Shown here: in pieces, positions 1 through 7,665 of the stretch
Layout: every line of letters begins with the position of its first letter
Numbering within the stretch: position 1 is the first letter of the stretch
Source of the DNA: JAFGXF01 sp963732595
Lineage (GTDB): Bacteria; Chloroflexota; Anaerolineae; Anaerolineales; Anaerolineaceae
Assembly: GCA_963732595.1 (NCBI GenBank)
Contig: CAVSZZ010000001.1
Span: 186,001 to 250,000 of the forward strand
Direction of reading: 5' to 3'
Length of the DNA stretch: 64,000 nt
Translations under genes and position numbers: made by a program
The notes under the pieces: generated by a model
Database searches by the model: none
Told to the model about the DNA's origin: nothing
Seen by the model: the letters and a program-made list of their open reading frames with translations, nothing else

Positions 1-83
1 ATTTTCCTAGTATTTATATATTATATAATTGTGTATAAAATTGATGTATTATTATGCACTACATTATAAATCTATATAAATGA

Positions 84-175
84 AACCGCTCCATACGGAG
101 CGGTTCTCGTGATCTACGATTTTCGATTAAAGCAGTTCCCTGGAAACATTGCCACCATTTACGGACACATTTTGA
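84..175 (-). pseudogene. Decayed second copy of the DUF3597 3' end and its terminator
   Basis: A terminator-like hairpin (arms 84-92 and 97-105, AACCGCTCC/GGAGCGGTT) is followed by bases closely matching the 3' end of the DUF3597 gene at 408-809. The shared part reads ATTAAAGCAGTTC, then a stretch encoding the reverse of '..GNVP.ELL'. Similarity fades after about position 175. The intact gene has the same order, with its hairpin at 361-388 and coding 3' end from 408. I read this as the remnant of a tandem duplication whose second copy has decayed. Nothing else recognisable is seen between 176 and 360. Confidence 0.55.
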
Positions 176-360
176 GAGCTCCTCTCCTCCGAAGGACGCG
201 AGTCGAGCTCGTCTTAATTATCGTATTGACTCGGATAGATAGATTAAATATTCGGAGCCATAGCTTACAACTTTTGTAGATTCGAGCATGATCATCGCAA
301 GGGATTGCGGGGAGAGGATAGGAGCCCGGCAATCATCTGCATTGGATCTCAACTGGAATA

Positions 361-388
361 AAAAACCGCTCCAAATGGAGCGGTTTTT
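361..388 (-). terminator. Intrinsic terminator of the DUF3597 gene
   Basis: Perfect 12-bp inverted repeat AAAAACCGCTCC / GGAGCGGTTTTT with a 4-nt loop, directly downstream of the minus-strand DUF3597 gene. The arm bases supply the U-tract in either direction. Confidence 0.8.
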
Positions 389-407
389 GTTCTATTAATA
401 ATTTGGA

Positions 408-809
408 TTAAAGCAGTTCGCTTGGAACATTGCCACCGTTGGCGGCGAGCTTCTGCATGACGGTCTTGTGCAGCCAGGTATTCATGGAAGCTGAGTCACC
501 CATCAGGTTGGCCGGGCAGCCGAGCTCGGTCGCCAGGGCTTTGCGGTTGGTTTGGCTGCTGTCGATCTTGAGAAGTTTAAGCAGGTCGACAATCGAGTGT
601 TTCCAATCCAGCTTATCGCCTTTCCAGGCCTTGGCCAGACCATCAAGTTTTGCAGCGACATCCACGGCTGAGACGGCGGCACCGGAGGCTGCGGATGTGC
701 GCGGAATGCTGGTGGCAACCCGCCCCGAGGTGGTCTTGACCACACTACCGGTGGTGCTGGTCTTCTTGCCTAAACCAAGCTTTTCCAATATTGTGCTAAA
801 AATGCTCAT
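408..809 (-). CDS. DUF3597 family protein
   Basis: A 133-residue protein of unknown function. The N-terminus MSIFSTILEKLGLGKK, a low-complexity Ser/Thr/Ala linker (about residues 17-47), and a C-terminal domain with VDVAAKLD, WKHSIVDLLKLL, ELGCPANLMGDSASMN and LHKTVMQKLAANGG match the DUF3597 family over its full usual length. No signal peptide or membrane segment is visible, so it is probably cytoplasmic. A TATAAT-like -10 and a short hairpin (AAGTTG/CAACTT) lie between about 840 and 890 upstream. The gene stands alone with its own terminator. DUF3597 proteins have no established function that I can name. Confidence 0.85.
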   Translation of the reverse strand: MSIFSTILEKLGLGKKTSTTGSVVKTTSGRVATSIPRTSAASGAAVSAVDVAAKLDGLAKAWKGDKLDWKHSIVDLLKLLKIDSSQTNRKALATELGCPANLMGDSASMNTWLHKTVMQKLAANGGNVPSELL

Positions 810-985
810 GTGATTCCCTTTCTCCTAGGAGATGAAATTAAGTTGCATAAACAACTTTTATTCATTATATACCCAAAGACATGACTTTAATCATCAGAGT
901 TTTATTAATATTTACGAGGGGATTATGACAAATGTCAGGTGAGTTATCAAATGGCGCAACACTCTATCAATCCCAAATAATATTT

Positions 986-1013
986 GTAGCGGGGCACCGC
1001 TGTGCCCCGCTAC
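986..1013 (-). terminator. Strong hairpin downstream of hgcB
   Basis: A 12-bp perfect inverted repeat (GTAGCGGGGCAC / GTGCCCCGCTAC, loop 998-1001) lies about 40 bases past the hgcB stop codon. On the minus strand it is followed by AAATATTATTT rather than a clean U-tract. It is a plausible terminator or a repeat-type hairpin. Confidence 0.5.
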
Positions 1014-1050
1014 GAAAATATAGGGTACTTCGGGACAAACCCACCTACCA

Positions 1051-1356
1051 TCAGCAGCAATCACTCGAGCTTTCACCGCAGGTGCAGGCGGCCGGATCAT
1101 CCAGGCGCTTACCGCGCAGGGCGGCCATGAACATGGCTGAGGCGCAACCCACTCCGCTGTCCACCGCGATGGCCATGGGCGGGCAGTTGAGCGCGCACGC
1201 CCCGCATTCCATGCAGGCTTCCTGATTTGCCAGGCGCACTGCCTTGCCATCCGCAGCAAAGACGGCCTGCGGGCAGACATGGATACACATCCCGCAGTTG
1301 ATGCACAGATCGCGGTCGTATCGCAGCGTGTTCAGGGTATATGAATTAAATCTCAT
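1051..1356 (-). CDS. hgcB: HgcB, ferredoxin of the mercury-methylation pair
   Basis: A 101-residue 2[4Fe-4S] ferredoxin that in known methylators supplies electrons to the corrinoid protein HgcA. Two cluster motifs are visible: C18-x2-C21-x2-C24-x3-C28 (CINCGMCIHVC) and C48-x2-C51-x2-C54-x3-C58 (CMECGACALNC). The features that separate HgcB from ordinary ferredoxins are also present: an isolated Cys in GVGCASAMF (residue 71) and a C-terminal vicinal pair C100-C101. The start ATG at 1356 overlaps the hgcA stop as ATGA, so translation is coupled. A longer open frame runs upstream through hgcA but is only a shadow. Family assignment is firm; activity is inferred. Confidence 0.93.
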   Translation of the reverse strand: MRFNSYTLNTLRYDRDLCINCGMCIHVCPQAVFAADGKAVRLANQEACMECGACALNCPPMAIAVDSGVGCASAMFMAALRGKRLDDPAACTCGESSSDCC

Positions 1357-2350
1357 GCTGTCCTTGTCAGTAAGAGGATGCGCAGGGCGATCAACAGGAT
1401 CAAACCCACACCGAACAGGACTGCCATGATGGGGGTGTAAGCGAAGATCTCGGCCTTGACCCCGGTGCGGGAGGTGAAGGTGCTCGCGCCGGTGAAGTTT
1501 AAGGAAATGAAAGCCGTCACCGGCGGCAGCAACACCAGCAGGAGCAGGCCGGTGGCCAGTCGCCACCCAGTCACCTGGTATTTTCATTATCAGAGCCAGG
1601 CTGAATGGCAGTGTGACGGCCAGCCCAAGCAGGAAGCCTTTCGACCGAAAAATCCTTGAAGGGCAGCCAGGGCAGCAGCAGTGGGAACAAGACCACACCG
1701 GCCAGCATGGCCGCCAGGGTGGCCAATGCCGGCAGCTTGCCGGCCAGCGCATAGGCCGCACCGAAAGCCAGCGCCAGCGGTGCCAGCATGCCGACCAGTT
1801 CGACCGGGATCAGGGTTGCCCGGTCCTTCAGGCTGAAGCGCACCAGGCGCATTTCCGGGGATGCCTGGTGGGTCCCGAGGTATTCGGGGAGGTCGGCAGC
1901 CCTTACCGGTCCGTATTCGACCTTGAAGCCGCTGCGCTTGCGCACCTGGTGAGCGGCCACGCCCGGACCTGCCAGCTGCGGCAGGATCAGGGTGCGGTTT
2001 TTGACGATATCCTTCAAGCCGGTGACCTGGATGCGGTTGACCAGCTCTTCCGTGCCGAAGGTACCCTTGCCGGCTGCGCACCACACGTTGATGCCGTGGG
2101 TGTCCAGTACCAGGATGTAGCCATCGACACCGGCCAGCGATGAGCGCAGCGCATCGAAGCTGAGCGTGTAATTGGCGCTTACGAAGATGGGCGACTCCGG
2201 GGTCGGCGCACCCAGGCTGTAAAGCCCGGGCGTCACCCGGTGTTTCCCGCGCCGGATGCGGAAACGCGCGGCCAGGTGATCCAGGTGATCTTTAAGAGAC
2301 AGGTCACTGGTGGTGGTCAGGATGGGAGCAGACTTCTGTGTCTTGGTCAT
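1353..2350 (-). CDS. hgcA: HgcA, corrinoid methyltransferase for mercury methylation (two apparent frameshifts)
   Basis: HgcA transfers a methyl group from a corrinoid to Hg(II), using a Cys that ligates cobalt. The diagnostic cap-helix motif NVWCAAGKGTFGTEEL is present, with Cys91 as the ligand candidate. The C-terminal half is a membrane domain of several helices. The frame breaks twice. The first break is after LPWLPFKDF, at the A5 run 1648-1652, with continuation as SKGFLLGLAVTLPF. The second is at T4 1581-1584, with continuation as VTGWRLATGLLLL..PPVTAFISLNFTG. Removing one base from each run restores a 331-residue protein of normal HgcA length. Both errors are extra bases in homopolymers, so sequencing error is more likely than gene decay. 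Confidence 0.9.
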
Positions 2351-2472
2351 AGGTTCCCCTTGGTCTCGCTACGGGTATTAATTCTAACATCAATCCAACC
2401 GTCGTGACAGCCAATCGATCCTGAATCATATTCTATTAGTCAGGCCTAAACTTAAAATATTCTAAAGGTTAT

Positions 2473-2499
2473 TGACTTTTAGTATATCCTCGCTATAAT
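2473..2499 (+). promoter_or_regulatory. Sigma-70-type promoter of the amino-acid ABC operon
   Basis: TTGACT (2473-2478) and TATAAT (2494-2499) with a 15-bp spacer, slightly short. The leader that follows (about 2505-2762) contains a perfect 14-bp palindrome GCTTAAGCTTAAGC (2589-2602), which could be an operator or a small hairpin, then the terminator at 2635-2664. Confidence 0.6.
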
Positions 2500-2634
2500 G
2501 AAACCTATGTTATTCGTTGTGGTTTGCCAAAAGCATCAACACCATCCTGCACATTCCACCCACTTGAAGGGTCCTGGGTACAGGTTTGGCTTAAGCTTAA
2601 GCACAATCTCATCAAATACTGAAAGACTTACCCC

Positions 2635-2664
2635 AGCTCTCCCTTCACAGGGAGGGCTTTTTTT
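2635..2664 (+). terminator. Terminator or attenuator in the leader of the ABC operon
   Basis: AGCTCTCCCT / AGGGAGGGCT (10-bp stem, loop TCAC) followed by seven T. It sits about 135 bases downstream of the promoter at 2473-2499 and 100 bases before the solute-binding protein start. Transcripts from that promoter must therefore read through it, which suggests attenuation, or else an upstream small RNA. Confidence 0.7.
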
Positions 2665-2762
2665 ATTTTCTCAGGGATCACATCACAGACTGGAGGCCCA
2701 TATGATCATGAATGCAAGCCGGATCTCGTAAGAAAAATCAAAATTCTTTCAAGGAGTCAATC

Positions 2763-3599
2763 ATGAAAAAAGTCTTCTCACCCATATCGATCCTCGTCAT
2801 CCTGGCTGCGCTCGTTTTGAGTGCCTGTACCAACAGTACGACAGCCTCCGGGTGCCTGGGGAAAGCATCTGATGCGATCGTCGACCTGGATTGTCAAGAG
2901 GTCACCATCGCCGTCGAAAATGCCTATCTGCCCTTCAACTACATCTCCCTGACCAGCGGTGAGACCGGCGGATGGGATTATGAAGCCTGGGCGGAGATCT
3001 GCACCCGGCTGCACTGCGAGCCGGTCTTCGTCGAATCTGCCTGGGATGGGATGATCCAATCCGTCTCGGACGGGCAATATGACGTCGGCGCGGATGGGGT
3101 CACCATCACTCCCGAGCGCCTGGAACAGGTGGATTTCTCGATCGGATATGTCAAGATCCAGCAGAGACTGCTGGTTCGAAAAGGCGAAACCCGCTTCGCC
3201 AGCATTGAGGATTTCGCTGCGGACGCCAGCCTGATGATGGGCACCCAGCTGAGCACCACCAACTACGAAACCGCGGTCACCTTCCTTTCGGAGGATCGCA
3301 TCCAGGGCTTTGAGACCTTCCCCTTCGCCGTCCAGGCCCTGATCGCCGGGGATATCGACGCGGTCATCATCGATGAGATCGTCGGCATGGGTTACCAGGG
3401 TACCAACGCGGATGTGCTGGAGTTGATTGGTCCATCCATCTCCAGCGACGAGCTCGGTTTCCTCTTCCCGAAAGGCAGCGCACTGGTGAGTCCCGTCAAT
3501 CAGGCCCTGCAGGCCATGATGGATGATGGCACGCTGGCCGCCCTCAACCAGAAGTTCTTCGGTCCGGACTTCAAGATCACGTATGACGACATCCAATAA
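2763..3599 (+). CDS. Amino-acid ABC transporter substrate-binding lipoprotein (family 3)
   Basis: Binds a polar amino acid outside the membrane and delivers it to the permease encoded next. I start at ATG 2763, which follows an AGGAG ribosome site; the longer open frame has no support. The 278-residue product begins with a lipoprotein signal peptide (MKKVFSP..LVLSAC, lipobox Cys22). The family-3 fold follows: VTIAVENAYLPFNY, WDYEAWAEICTRLHCEPVFVESAWDGMIQSVSDGQYDVGA, ERLEQVDFSIGY and FLFPKGSALV. The first gene of a three-gene operon with permease and ATPase. The exact ligand cannot be read from sequence. Confidence 0.9.
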   Translation: MKKVFSPISILVILAALVLSACTNSTTASGCLGKASDAIVDLDCQEVTIAVENAYLPFNYISLTSGETGGWDYEAWAEICTRLHCEPVFVESAWDGMIQSVSDGQYDVGADGVTITPERLEQVDFSIGYVKIQQRLLVRKGETRFASIEDFAADASLMMGTQLSTTNYETAVTFLSEDRIQGFETFPFAVQALIAGDIDAVIIDEIVGMGYQGTNADVLELIGPSISSDELGFLFPKGSALVSPVNQALQAMMDDGTLAALNQKFFGPDFKITYDDIQ

Positions 3600-3688
3600 A
3601 ATAGAACCAGGACATCAGCAGGGGCATGTTTTCGAGAGACCTCAGTCATGAGGGAGTAACATGCCCCTGCACAGGAAGAGAGATCATC

Positions 3689-4573
3689 ATGCAACGAAGT
3701 GGAACGATCGAAGAACTCAAGCTGATCCGAGACAGATCCGAAAGGATCCAGCTCATCAAGGTCAAATTGCGCAGCCTGCCCTGGTGGTTGGTGGGCATCG
3801 CCCTGATCGCCATCCTGACCGTTTTTGTCATCATCACCCGGGAATCCTATCGGGACGCCTTCCTGTTCATCAAGGCGGGACTCAGCGTCACCATTTCAAC
3901 CACGGTCATTTCCTTCCTGATCGCTTTGACCCTGGGGCTGCTGACCGGCTTGGGAAGGATCTCAAGCAATACCTTCTTTCGCAATCTTGCCACCCTCTAC
4001 GTCGAAATTGTCCGGGGCATACCGATGCTGGTTCTGATCTTCTTCATCGCCTTCGTCGGCATCCCGGGGGTCGTGGACGGGCTGAATGCACTCGGGACCT
4101 GGCTGTCAGCCTCCGGGCTGCCCGGTCTCGGATCCGCCCTGCTCGCGCTTGAAAATGACGCGGTGCCGATGAACAACCGGGCGATCATCGCCCTCTCGGC
4201 CACCTACGGTGCGTTCCTGGCCGAGATTTTCCGGGCCGGCATCCAATCCATCAACCGCGGCCAGATGGAAGCCGCGCGTTCGCAGGGCATGTCTTACGGA
4301 CAGGCCATGCGCTATATCATCCTGCCCCAGGCCATCCGCAATGTCCTGCCGGCACTCGGGAACGATTTCATCTCCATGTTGAAGGATTCATCGCTGGTCT
4401 CGGTGCTGGCCGTGCGCGATATCACCCAAATCGCGCGCCTGTATGCCGGCAGATCGTTCCAGTTCCGCGAGGCCTACCTGACCCTGGCGGTGCTGTACCT
4501 GACCATGACCGTCTTCCTGTCCTTCCTCATGAAGATCATCGAACGGAGAAATCAAAAGAATGAGCAACGCTGA
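3689..4573 (+). CDS. Amino-acid ABC transporter permease (HisM/GlnP type)
   Basis: The membrane subunit of the polar amino-acid uptake system. ATG 3689 follows a GGAAGAG ribosome site and gives 294 residues. There is one helix near residues 30-50 (WWLVGIALIAILTVFVI), then the conserved core: GLSVTISTTVISFLIALTLG, LATLYVEIVRGIPMLV, and the EAA loop EAARSQGMSYGQAMRYIILPQAIRNVLPALGNDFISMLKDSSLV. The core matches the His/Glu/Gln permease family closely. The 3' end overlaps the ATPase gene by 14 bases. The EAA loop would contact the ATPase. Confidence 0.92.
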   Translation: MQRSGTIEELKLIRDRSERIQLIKVKLRSLPWWLVGIALIAILTVFVIITRESYRDAFLFIKAGLSVTISTTVISFLIALTLGLLTGLGRISSNTFFRNLATLYVEIVRGIPMLVLIFFIAFVGIPGVVDGLNALGTWLSASGLPGLGSALLALENDAVPMNNRAIIALSATYGAFLAEIFRAGIQSINRGQMEAARSQGMSYGQAMRYIILPQAIRNVLPALGNDFISMLKDSSLVSVLAVRDITQIARLYAGRSFQFREAYLTLAVLYLTMTVFLSFLMKIIERRNQKNEQR

Positions 4574-5306
4574 AAACATGGTCGTTCTGAAGGATCTGAA
4601 AAAACACTTCACCGGTGTGGAAGCACTGGACGGCGTTAATCTTAAGGTCAAAAAGGGACAGGTGATCGTCATCATCGGACCGAGCGGTTCCGGTAAATCA
4701 ACCCTGCTCAGGTGCGTCAACCAGCTGGAGGAGAAAACCGGCGGAGAGATCTGGATCGATGGCGAACGGCTGACCTCGAATCCCAGGCAGTTGGACCGCA
4801 TCCGCTCGGAGATCGGGATGGTCTTTCAGCACTTCAATCTTTATCCGCACCTCTCGGTGCTGGAGAACATCACCCTGGCGCAGCGCATCGTGAAGAAGCT
4901 CCCCAAAGAGGAGGCTGAAGCGAATGCCCGGCGGCAACTGGAACGCGTCGGTATCCCGGAAAAAGCGGATTGCTCGCCCGCCCAGCTGTCTGGCGGGCAG
5001 CAGCAGCGCGTGGCCATCGCGCGTGCCCTGGCCATGAACCCCAAATTGCTGTTGTTCGATGAACCGACCAGCGCGCTCGACCCCGAAATGATCAAGGAGG
5101 TGCTGGAGGTGATGCTCGCCCTGGCCAGGACAGGCATCACCATGATCGTGGTCACCCACGAAATGGGTTTTGCCCGGGCCGCGGCGGACGAGGTGGTGTT
5201 CATGGACAAGGGGCAAATCGTCGAGAAAGCCCGCCCGGAAGTATTCTTCGACCACCCTGCCCGCGCGCGCACGCGGCTGTTCCTGTCGCAGATATTGGAC
5301 CGGTGA
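4560..5306 (+). CDS. Amino-acid ABC transporter ATP-binding protein (GlnQ/HisP type)
   Basis: Hydrolyses ATP to drive the uptake system. The 248 residues carry Walker A GPSGSGKS (about 41-48), the Q-loop region MVFQHFNLYPHLSVLENI, the signature LSGGQQQRVAIARAL, Walker B LLLFDEPTSALDPE and the switch His in VVTHEMGFARAAADEVVFMDKG. Length and the LYPHLS Q-loop context are typical of the polar amino-acid family. It overlaps the permease gene by 14 bases, so the two are translationally coupled. No terminator is evident before the marR promoter that begins about 30 bases downstream. Confidence 0.94.
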   Translation: MSNAENMVVLKDLKKHFTGVEALDGVNLKVKKGQVIVIIGPSGSGKSTLLRCVNQLEEKTGGEIWIDGERLTSNPRQLDRIRSEIGMVFQHFNLYPHLSVLENITLAQRIVKKLPKEEAEANARRQLERVGIPEKADCSPAQLSGGQQQRVAIARALAMNPKLLLFDEPTSALDPEMIKEVLEVMLALARTGITMIVVTHEMGFARAAADEVVFMDKGQIVEKARPEVFFDHPARARTRLFLSQILDR

Positions 5307-5334
5307 AAGACCTGAATCCGATCAGGTCAACACC

Positions 5335-5363
5335 TTGACAGCAATTTACTTTGATCATATAAT
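5335..5363 (+). promoter_or_regulatory. Consensus sigma-70 promoter of marR
   Basis: TTGACA (5335-5340), 17-bp spacer, TATAAT (5358-5363): an exact match to consensus. The predicted start of transcription (about 5370) lies inside the inverted repeat 5363-5380. Confidence 0.85.
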
Positions 5364-5380
5364 TAGTTTTATCTAACTAA
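5363..5380 (+). promoter_or_regulatory. Candidate MarR operator 1 (TTAGTT-N6-AACTAA)
   Basis: A perfect 6-bp inverted repeat with a 6-bp spacer, overlapping the -10 element and transcription start of marR and ending 4 bases before its ATG. The same pattern recurs at 5839-5856 before the downstream methyltransferase gene. A site at this place would give autorepression. Confidence 0.75.
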
Positions 5381-5384
5381 TCTT

Positions 5385-5819
5385 ATGACTGAAATCAAAT
5401 CCACCCATCACTCACTTGAACGGTCGATTGAACTGCTGACCCGTTTGATCGCCGATCTGGAATCAAATGCCTTCCAGCAGGACGGGTTCTCCGAGTTGTC
5501 GCTCCGGCAGGTGCTGTACATGGAGACCATTGCCCGCCTGAAGCATCCCAGTTTCAGCGAGCTGGCCGGTGAGCTTGGGATCACCCGCCCATCCGTCACA
5601 ACCCTGGTGGGTAAATTGATCCGCACTGGTTTTGTTCAAAAGGTGCAGGATGGTGAGGACCGGCGGTCATTCCATATCGTTATGACCGAAAAAGGCCGGC
5701 ACTTCACCGAAATGCATCATAAAACCCACCAACAGGTTGTCAAATCCCTGATCGGCCGCCTGGATACAGCTGAGGTCGAAGAACTGGCCGGCCTGCTGAA
5801 TAAGATCGTCAATACCTGA
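5385..5819 (+). CDS. MarR family transcriptional regulator
   Basis: A 144-residue winged-helix repressor-type protein. Visible parts are an N-terminal helix (LERSIELLTRLIADLE), the recognition region LKHPSFSELAGELGITRPSVTTLVGKLIRTGFVQKV, the wing DGEDRRSFHIVMTEKGRHF and C-terminal dimerisation helices. Its start lies immediately after a consensus promoter and an inverted repeat, so negative autoregulation is likely. The second copy of the repeat before the next gene suggests that the two methyltransferases are its targets. The ligand is unknown. Confidence 0.88.
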   Translation: MTEIKSTHHSLERSIELLTRLIADLESNAFQQDGFSELSLRQVLYMETIARLKHPSFSELAGELGITRPSVTTLVGKLIRTGFVQKVQDGEDRRSFHIVMTEKGRHFTEMHHKTHQQVVKSLIGRLDTAEVEELAGLLNKIVNT

Positions 5820-5838
5820 TTTTTATTTGACTATATAG

Positions 5839-5856
5839 TTAGTTAGTATTAACTAA
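5839..5856 (+). promoter_or_regulatory. Candidate MarR operator 2 (TTAGTT-N6-AACTAA)
   Basis: Same arms and same 6-bp spacing as the site before marR, located between the marR stop and the ribosome site (AAAGGAG, 5860-5866) of the first methyltransferase. A weak TTGACT lies just upstream at 5827-5832. Confidence 0.72.
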
Positions 5857-5871
5857 TCAAAGGAGCCCAAG

Positions 5872-6435
5872 TTGAAACCTCTTACCTGCCCATGGTGGTT
5901 GTTGTTCACCTTTGACAATCCCCTGCGGAAATGCATACACGATCCCCACAAGATCCTGTCCCCCTATATCCAACCAGGCGACACGGTCCTGGATGTTGGC
6001 TGCGGGATGGGTTACTTCACCCTCGAGCTGGCGCGGCTGGTGAAACCGCCGGCTTCCCCGGATGGCAGCGGCCTGGTCATTGCGGCCGACCTGCAAGCGC
6101 AGATGCTGGCAGGCCTGCGGCAGCGCGCCGGGCGGGCCGGACTGCTCGATCGCATCCGCTTCCTGCCTGGCAAGCCGGAGCGCATCGGCCTGGACTGCGA
6201 ACTCGATTTCGCTCTGGCCTTCTGGATGCTGCACGAGGTGCGGCAGCCTGAGGGCTTTCTCCGCGAAATCCATGCCGCCCTGAAACCCGGCGGCAGGCTA
6301 CTGATCGTGGAACCCGTCATCCATGTGTCGAAAGCGGCATTCAGCCGAACGGAAAGCCTTGCGGAGCGCCTCGGGTTCAACCTGCAGGGGCGCCCGGCGG
6401 TCCGCTTAAGTCGGGCAATCTTATTACAGAAGTAA
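5872..6435 (+). CDS. Class I SAM-dependent methyltransferase
   Basis: A 187-residue Rossmann-fold methyltransferase. It starts at TTG 5872, chosen because a strong AAAGGAG sits 6 bases before it. Motif I is VLDVGCGMGYFTLELAR (about residues 40-56). The acidic end of strand 2 is VIAADLQAQML, and FALAFWMLHEV, with LKPGGRLLIVEP following, matches motifs post-II to III. A short Trp/Cys-rich start (MKPLTCPWWLLFTF) is odd but not clearly a membrane segment. Likely regulated by the MarR protein through the inverted repeat just upstream. The substrate is not deducible; small molecules or quinone-like compounds are possible. Confidence 0.85.
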   Translation: MKPLTCPWWLLFTFDNPLRKCIHDPHKILSPYIQPGDTVLDVGCGMGYFTLELARLVKPPASPDGSGLVIAADLQAQMLAGLRQRAGRAGLLDRIRFLPGKPERIGLDCELDFALAFWMLHEVRQPEGFLREIHAALKPGGRLLIVEPVIHVSKAAFSRTESLAERLGFNLQGRPAVRLSRAILLQK

Positions 6436-6446
6436 AGGAGATCCTC

Positions 6447-7022
6447 ATGACCCGTTTATCGGATAAAGAATTCAAAGCCATGAACCGCTCCCCGCGGCAA
6501 TGGCTCCAGCGCTGTTGGGAATTCCCCACATTAAAACGCTTTGGAATCCCCATCACCGGCCGGGATGTCCTGGAAGTCGGCTGCGGGTCGGGTTATGGCG
6601 CGCAATTGCTTGCCACCCTGGCGCCGAAATCCTATACCGGTTTCGATTTCATGGAAGAGCAGCTCGCCCTGGCACGCAAGCGCCTTCCGGATTTTAGATT
6701 CCTGCAACAGGATGCAGCCGATATGCAAGCAATCGCGACTGCCAGCATGGATACGGTGGTCGTCTTCGGCGTCCTGCATCACATTCCGGAGTGGAAAGCC
6801 GCCCTGCGCGAGATCGCCCGCGTGCTGCGGCCCGGCGGCGAGGTGTACCTGGAAGAACCGGATGGGGTTGTGTTGGAATGGTTCGATCGTAATTTTAAAT
6901 GGGGCCACCCGGTCTTCTTCCGCCTCAAGGACCTGGAAGCCCATGTCCAGGAAAAGGGATTTGAAATCCTCAGGAAATCTTATTCTTTTGGATTTGGATT
7001 CTACCGGATGAAAAAGGGGTAA
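6447..7022 (+). CDS. Class I SAM-dependent methyltransferase (second)
   Basis: A 191-residue methyltransferase, 11 bases after the previous one and preceded by AAAGGAG, so co-transcribed. Motif I is DVLEVGCGSGYGAQLLA. Other motifs are GFDFMEEQLALARKR, FLQQDAADM, VVVFGVLHHIPEW and EIARVLRPGGEVYLEEP, typical of the UbiE/Methyltransf_11 group. It is more canonical than its neighbour, and the two are not close copies. The pairing with a MarR regulator suggests a detoxification or resistance role, but no substrate can be assigned. Confidence 0.85.
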   Translation: MTRLSDKEFKAMNRSPRQWLQRCWEFPTLKRFGIPITGRDVLEVGCGSGYGAQLLATLAPKSYTGFDFMEEQLALARKRLPDFRFLQQDAADMQAIATASMDTVVVFGVLHHIPEWKAALREIARVLRPGGEVYLEEPDGVVLEWFDRNFKWGHPVFFRLKDLEAHVQEKGFEILRKSYSFGFGFYRMKKG

Positions 7023-7117
7023 ACATCTGCAACAGTTAGCGACTTCGATCACCTCGTCCAAACGTGAACACGGCTATCCCTGTCGCAGATTTTAGAATTG
7101 GAAAATGTTGAAGGAAC

Positions 7118-7330
7118 TGTCATTGCGAGAAGCGAAGCTCCCGCAGGGAGCAAGCGACGTGACAATCCGTTAGTAAAGAATTGCTTCGGTAAATATCGAA
7201 TGCCTGCTCGTGATACTTGCGGCATCCCCCGGAGTGCCTCGCCGAGGCTCGGCCCACCCGGGGGAATGGATTGCCACGCCCCTGCGAGCTCCCCTTCGGG
7301 GCGCTCGCTAGAACGGGGCTCGCAATGACA
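7118..7330. repeat. 213-bp MITE-like inverted-repeat element
   Basis: Terminal inverted repeats TGTCATTGCGAG (7118-7129) and CTCGCAATGACA (7319-7330) flank 189 bases with no coding potential. The interior holds several hairpins, including GCATCCCCCGGAGTG..CCACCCGGGGG (about 7223-7264) and CGAGCTCCCCTTCGGGGCGCTCG. This class of TCATTGCGAG elements is common between genes in many bacteria. The same GGCATCCCCCGGAGTG block occurs in the element at 29878-30090, so the two repeats share an internal module. No transposase is present. Confidence 0.7.
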
Positions 7331-7407
7331 TCCCGGCTTTCCTGCATTGACACCTTGCTGAAAACAGGTAAAATTGACCTGTTAATTTTCAAAAAGCAGG
7401 AGATAGC

Positions 7408-7605
7408 ATGGTTCCACAACCGAAACGTAAATTATCCAAGGGCCGCCGCGATCGCCGCCGCGCCCACGACGCGCTGACCCCCATGAATCTGGTGCAATGT
7501 TCCCATTGCGGCGAGATGATCGCCGGTCACACCGTCTGCCCCAAATGCGGGTACTACGCGGGACGCGAAGTCCTCAACATCGAAAAAGAAGACAAGAAGA
7601 AATAA
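7408..7605 (+). CDS. rpmF: 50S ribosomal protein L32
   Basis: A 65-residue zinc-ribbon ribosomal protein. The basic N-terminus MVPQPKRKLSKGRRDRRRAHDAL matches L32, followed by CSHCGEMIAGHTVCPKCGYYAGREV with four zinc-ligand cysteines. A ribosome site (GGAG) precedes the ATG and a strong terminator follows at 7633-7665. It is a stand-alone gene here. Confidence 0.95.
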   Translation: MVPQPKRKLSKGRRDRRRAHDALTPMNLVQCSHCGEMIAGHTVCPKCGYYAGREVLNIEKEDKKK

Positions 7606-7632
7606 TCCGGTCCTTCCGACCGACCTTTCCTC

Positions 7633-7665
7633 CCTCCACCAGAAATCCGGTGGAGGTTCTTTTTT
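7633..7665 (+). terminator. Intrinsic terminator after rpmF
   Basis: CCTCCACC (7633-7640) and GGTGGAGG (7649-7656) with an 8-nt loop, followed by TTCTTTTTT. Confidence 0.85.

Noticed and set aside
1051..1761. 236-residue open frame joining the middle of hgcA to hgcB
   Set aside because: Only two parts of it are real (a short HgcA segment and all of HgcB); the rest is an out-of-frame shadow.
2498..2731. Open frame with a His-rich stretch (KHQHHPAHSTH) before the ABC transporter, resembling a histidine leader peptide
   Set aside because: The frame has no stop before the terminator, its ATG overlaps the -10 element, and it has no ribosome site, so classical attenuation is unlikely.
2778..3596. 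272-residue antisense open frame over the solute-binding protein
   Set aside because: Shadow frame; the plus-strand lipoprotein is clearly the gene.
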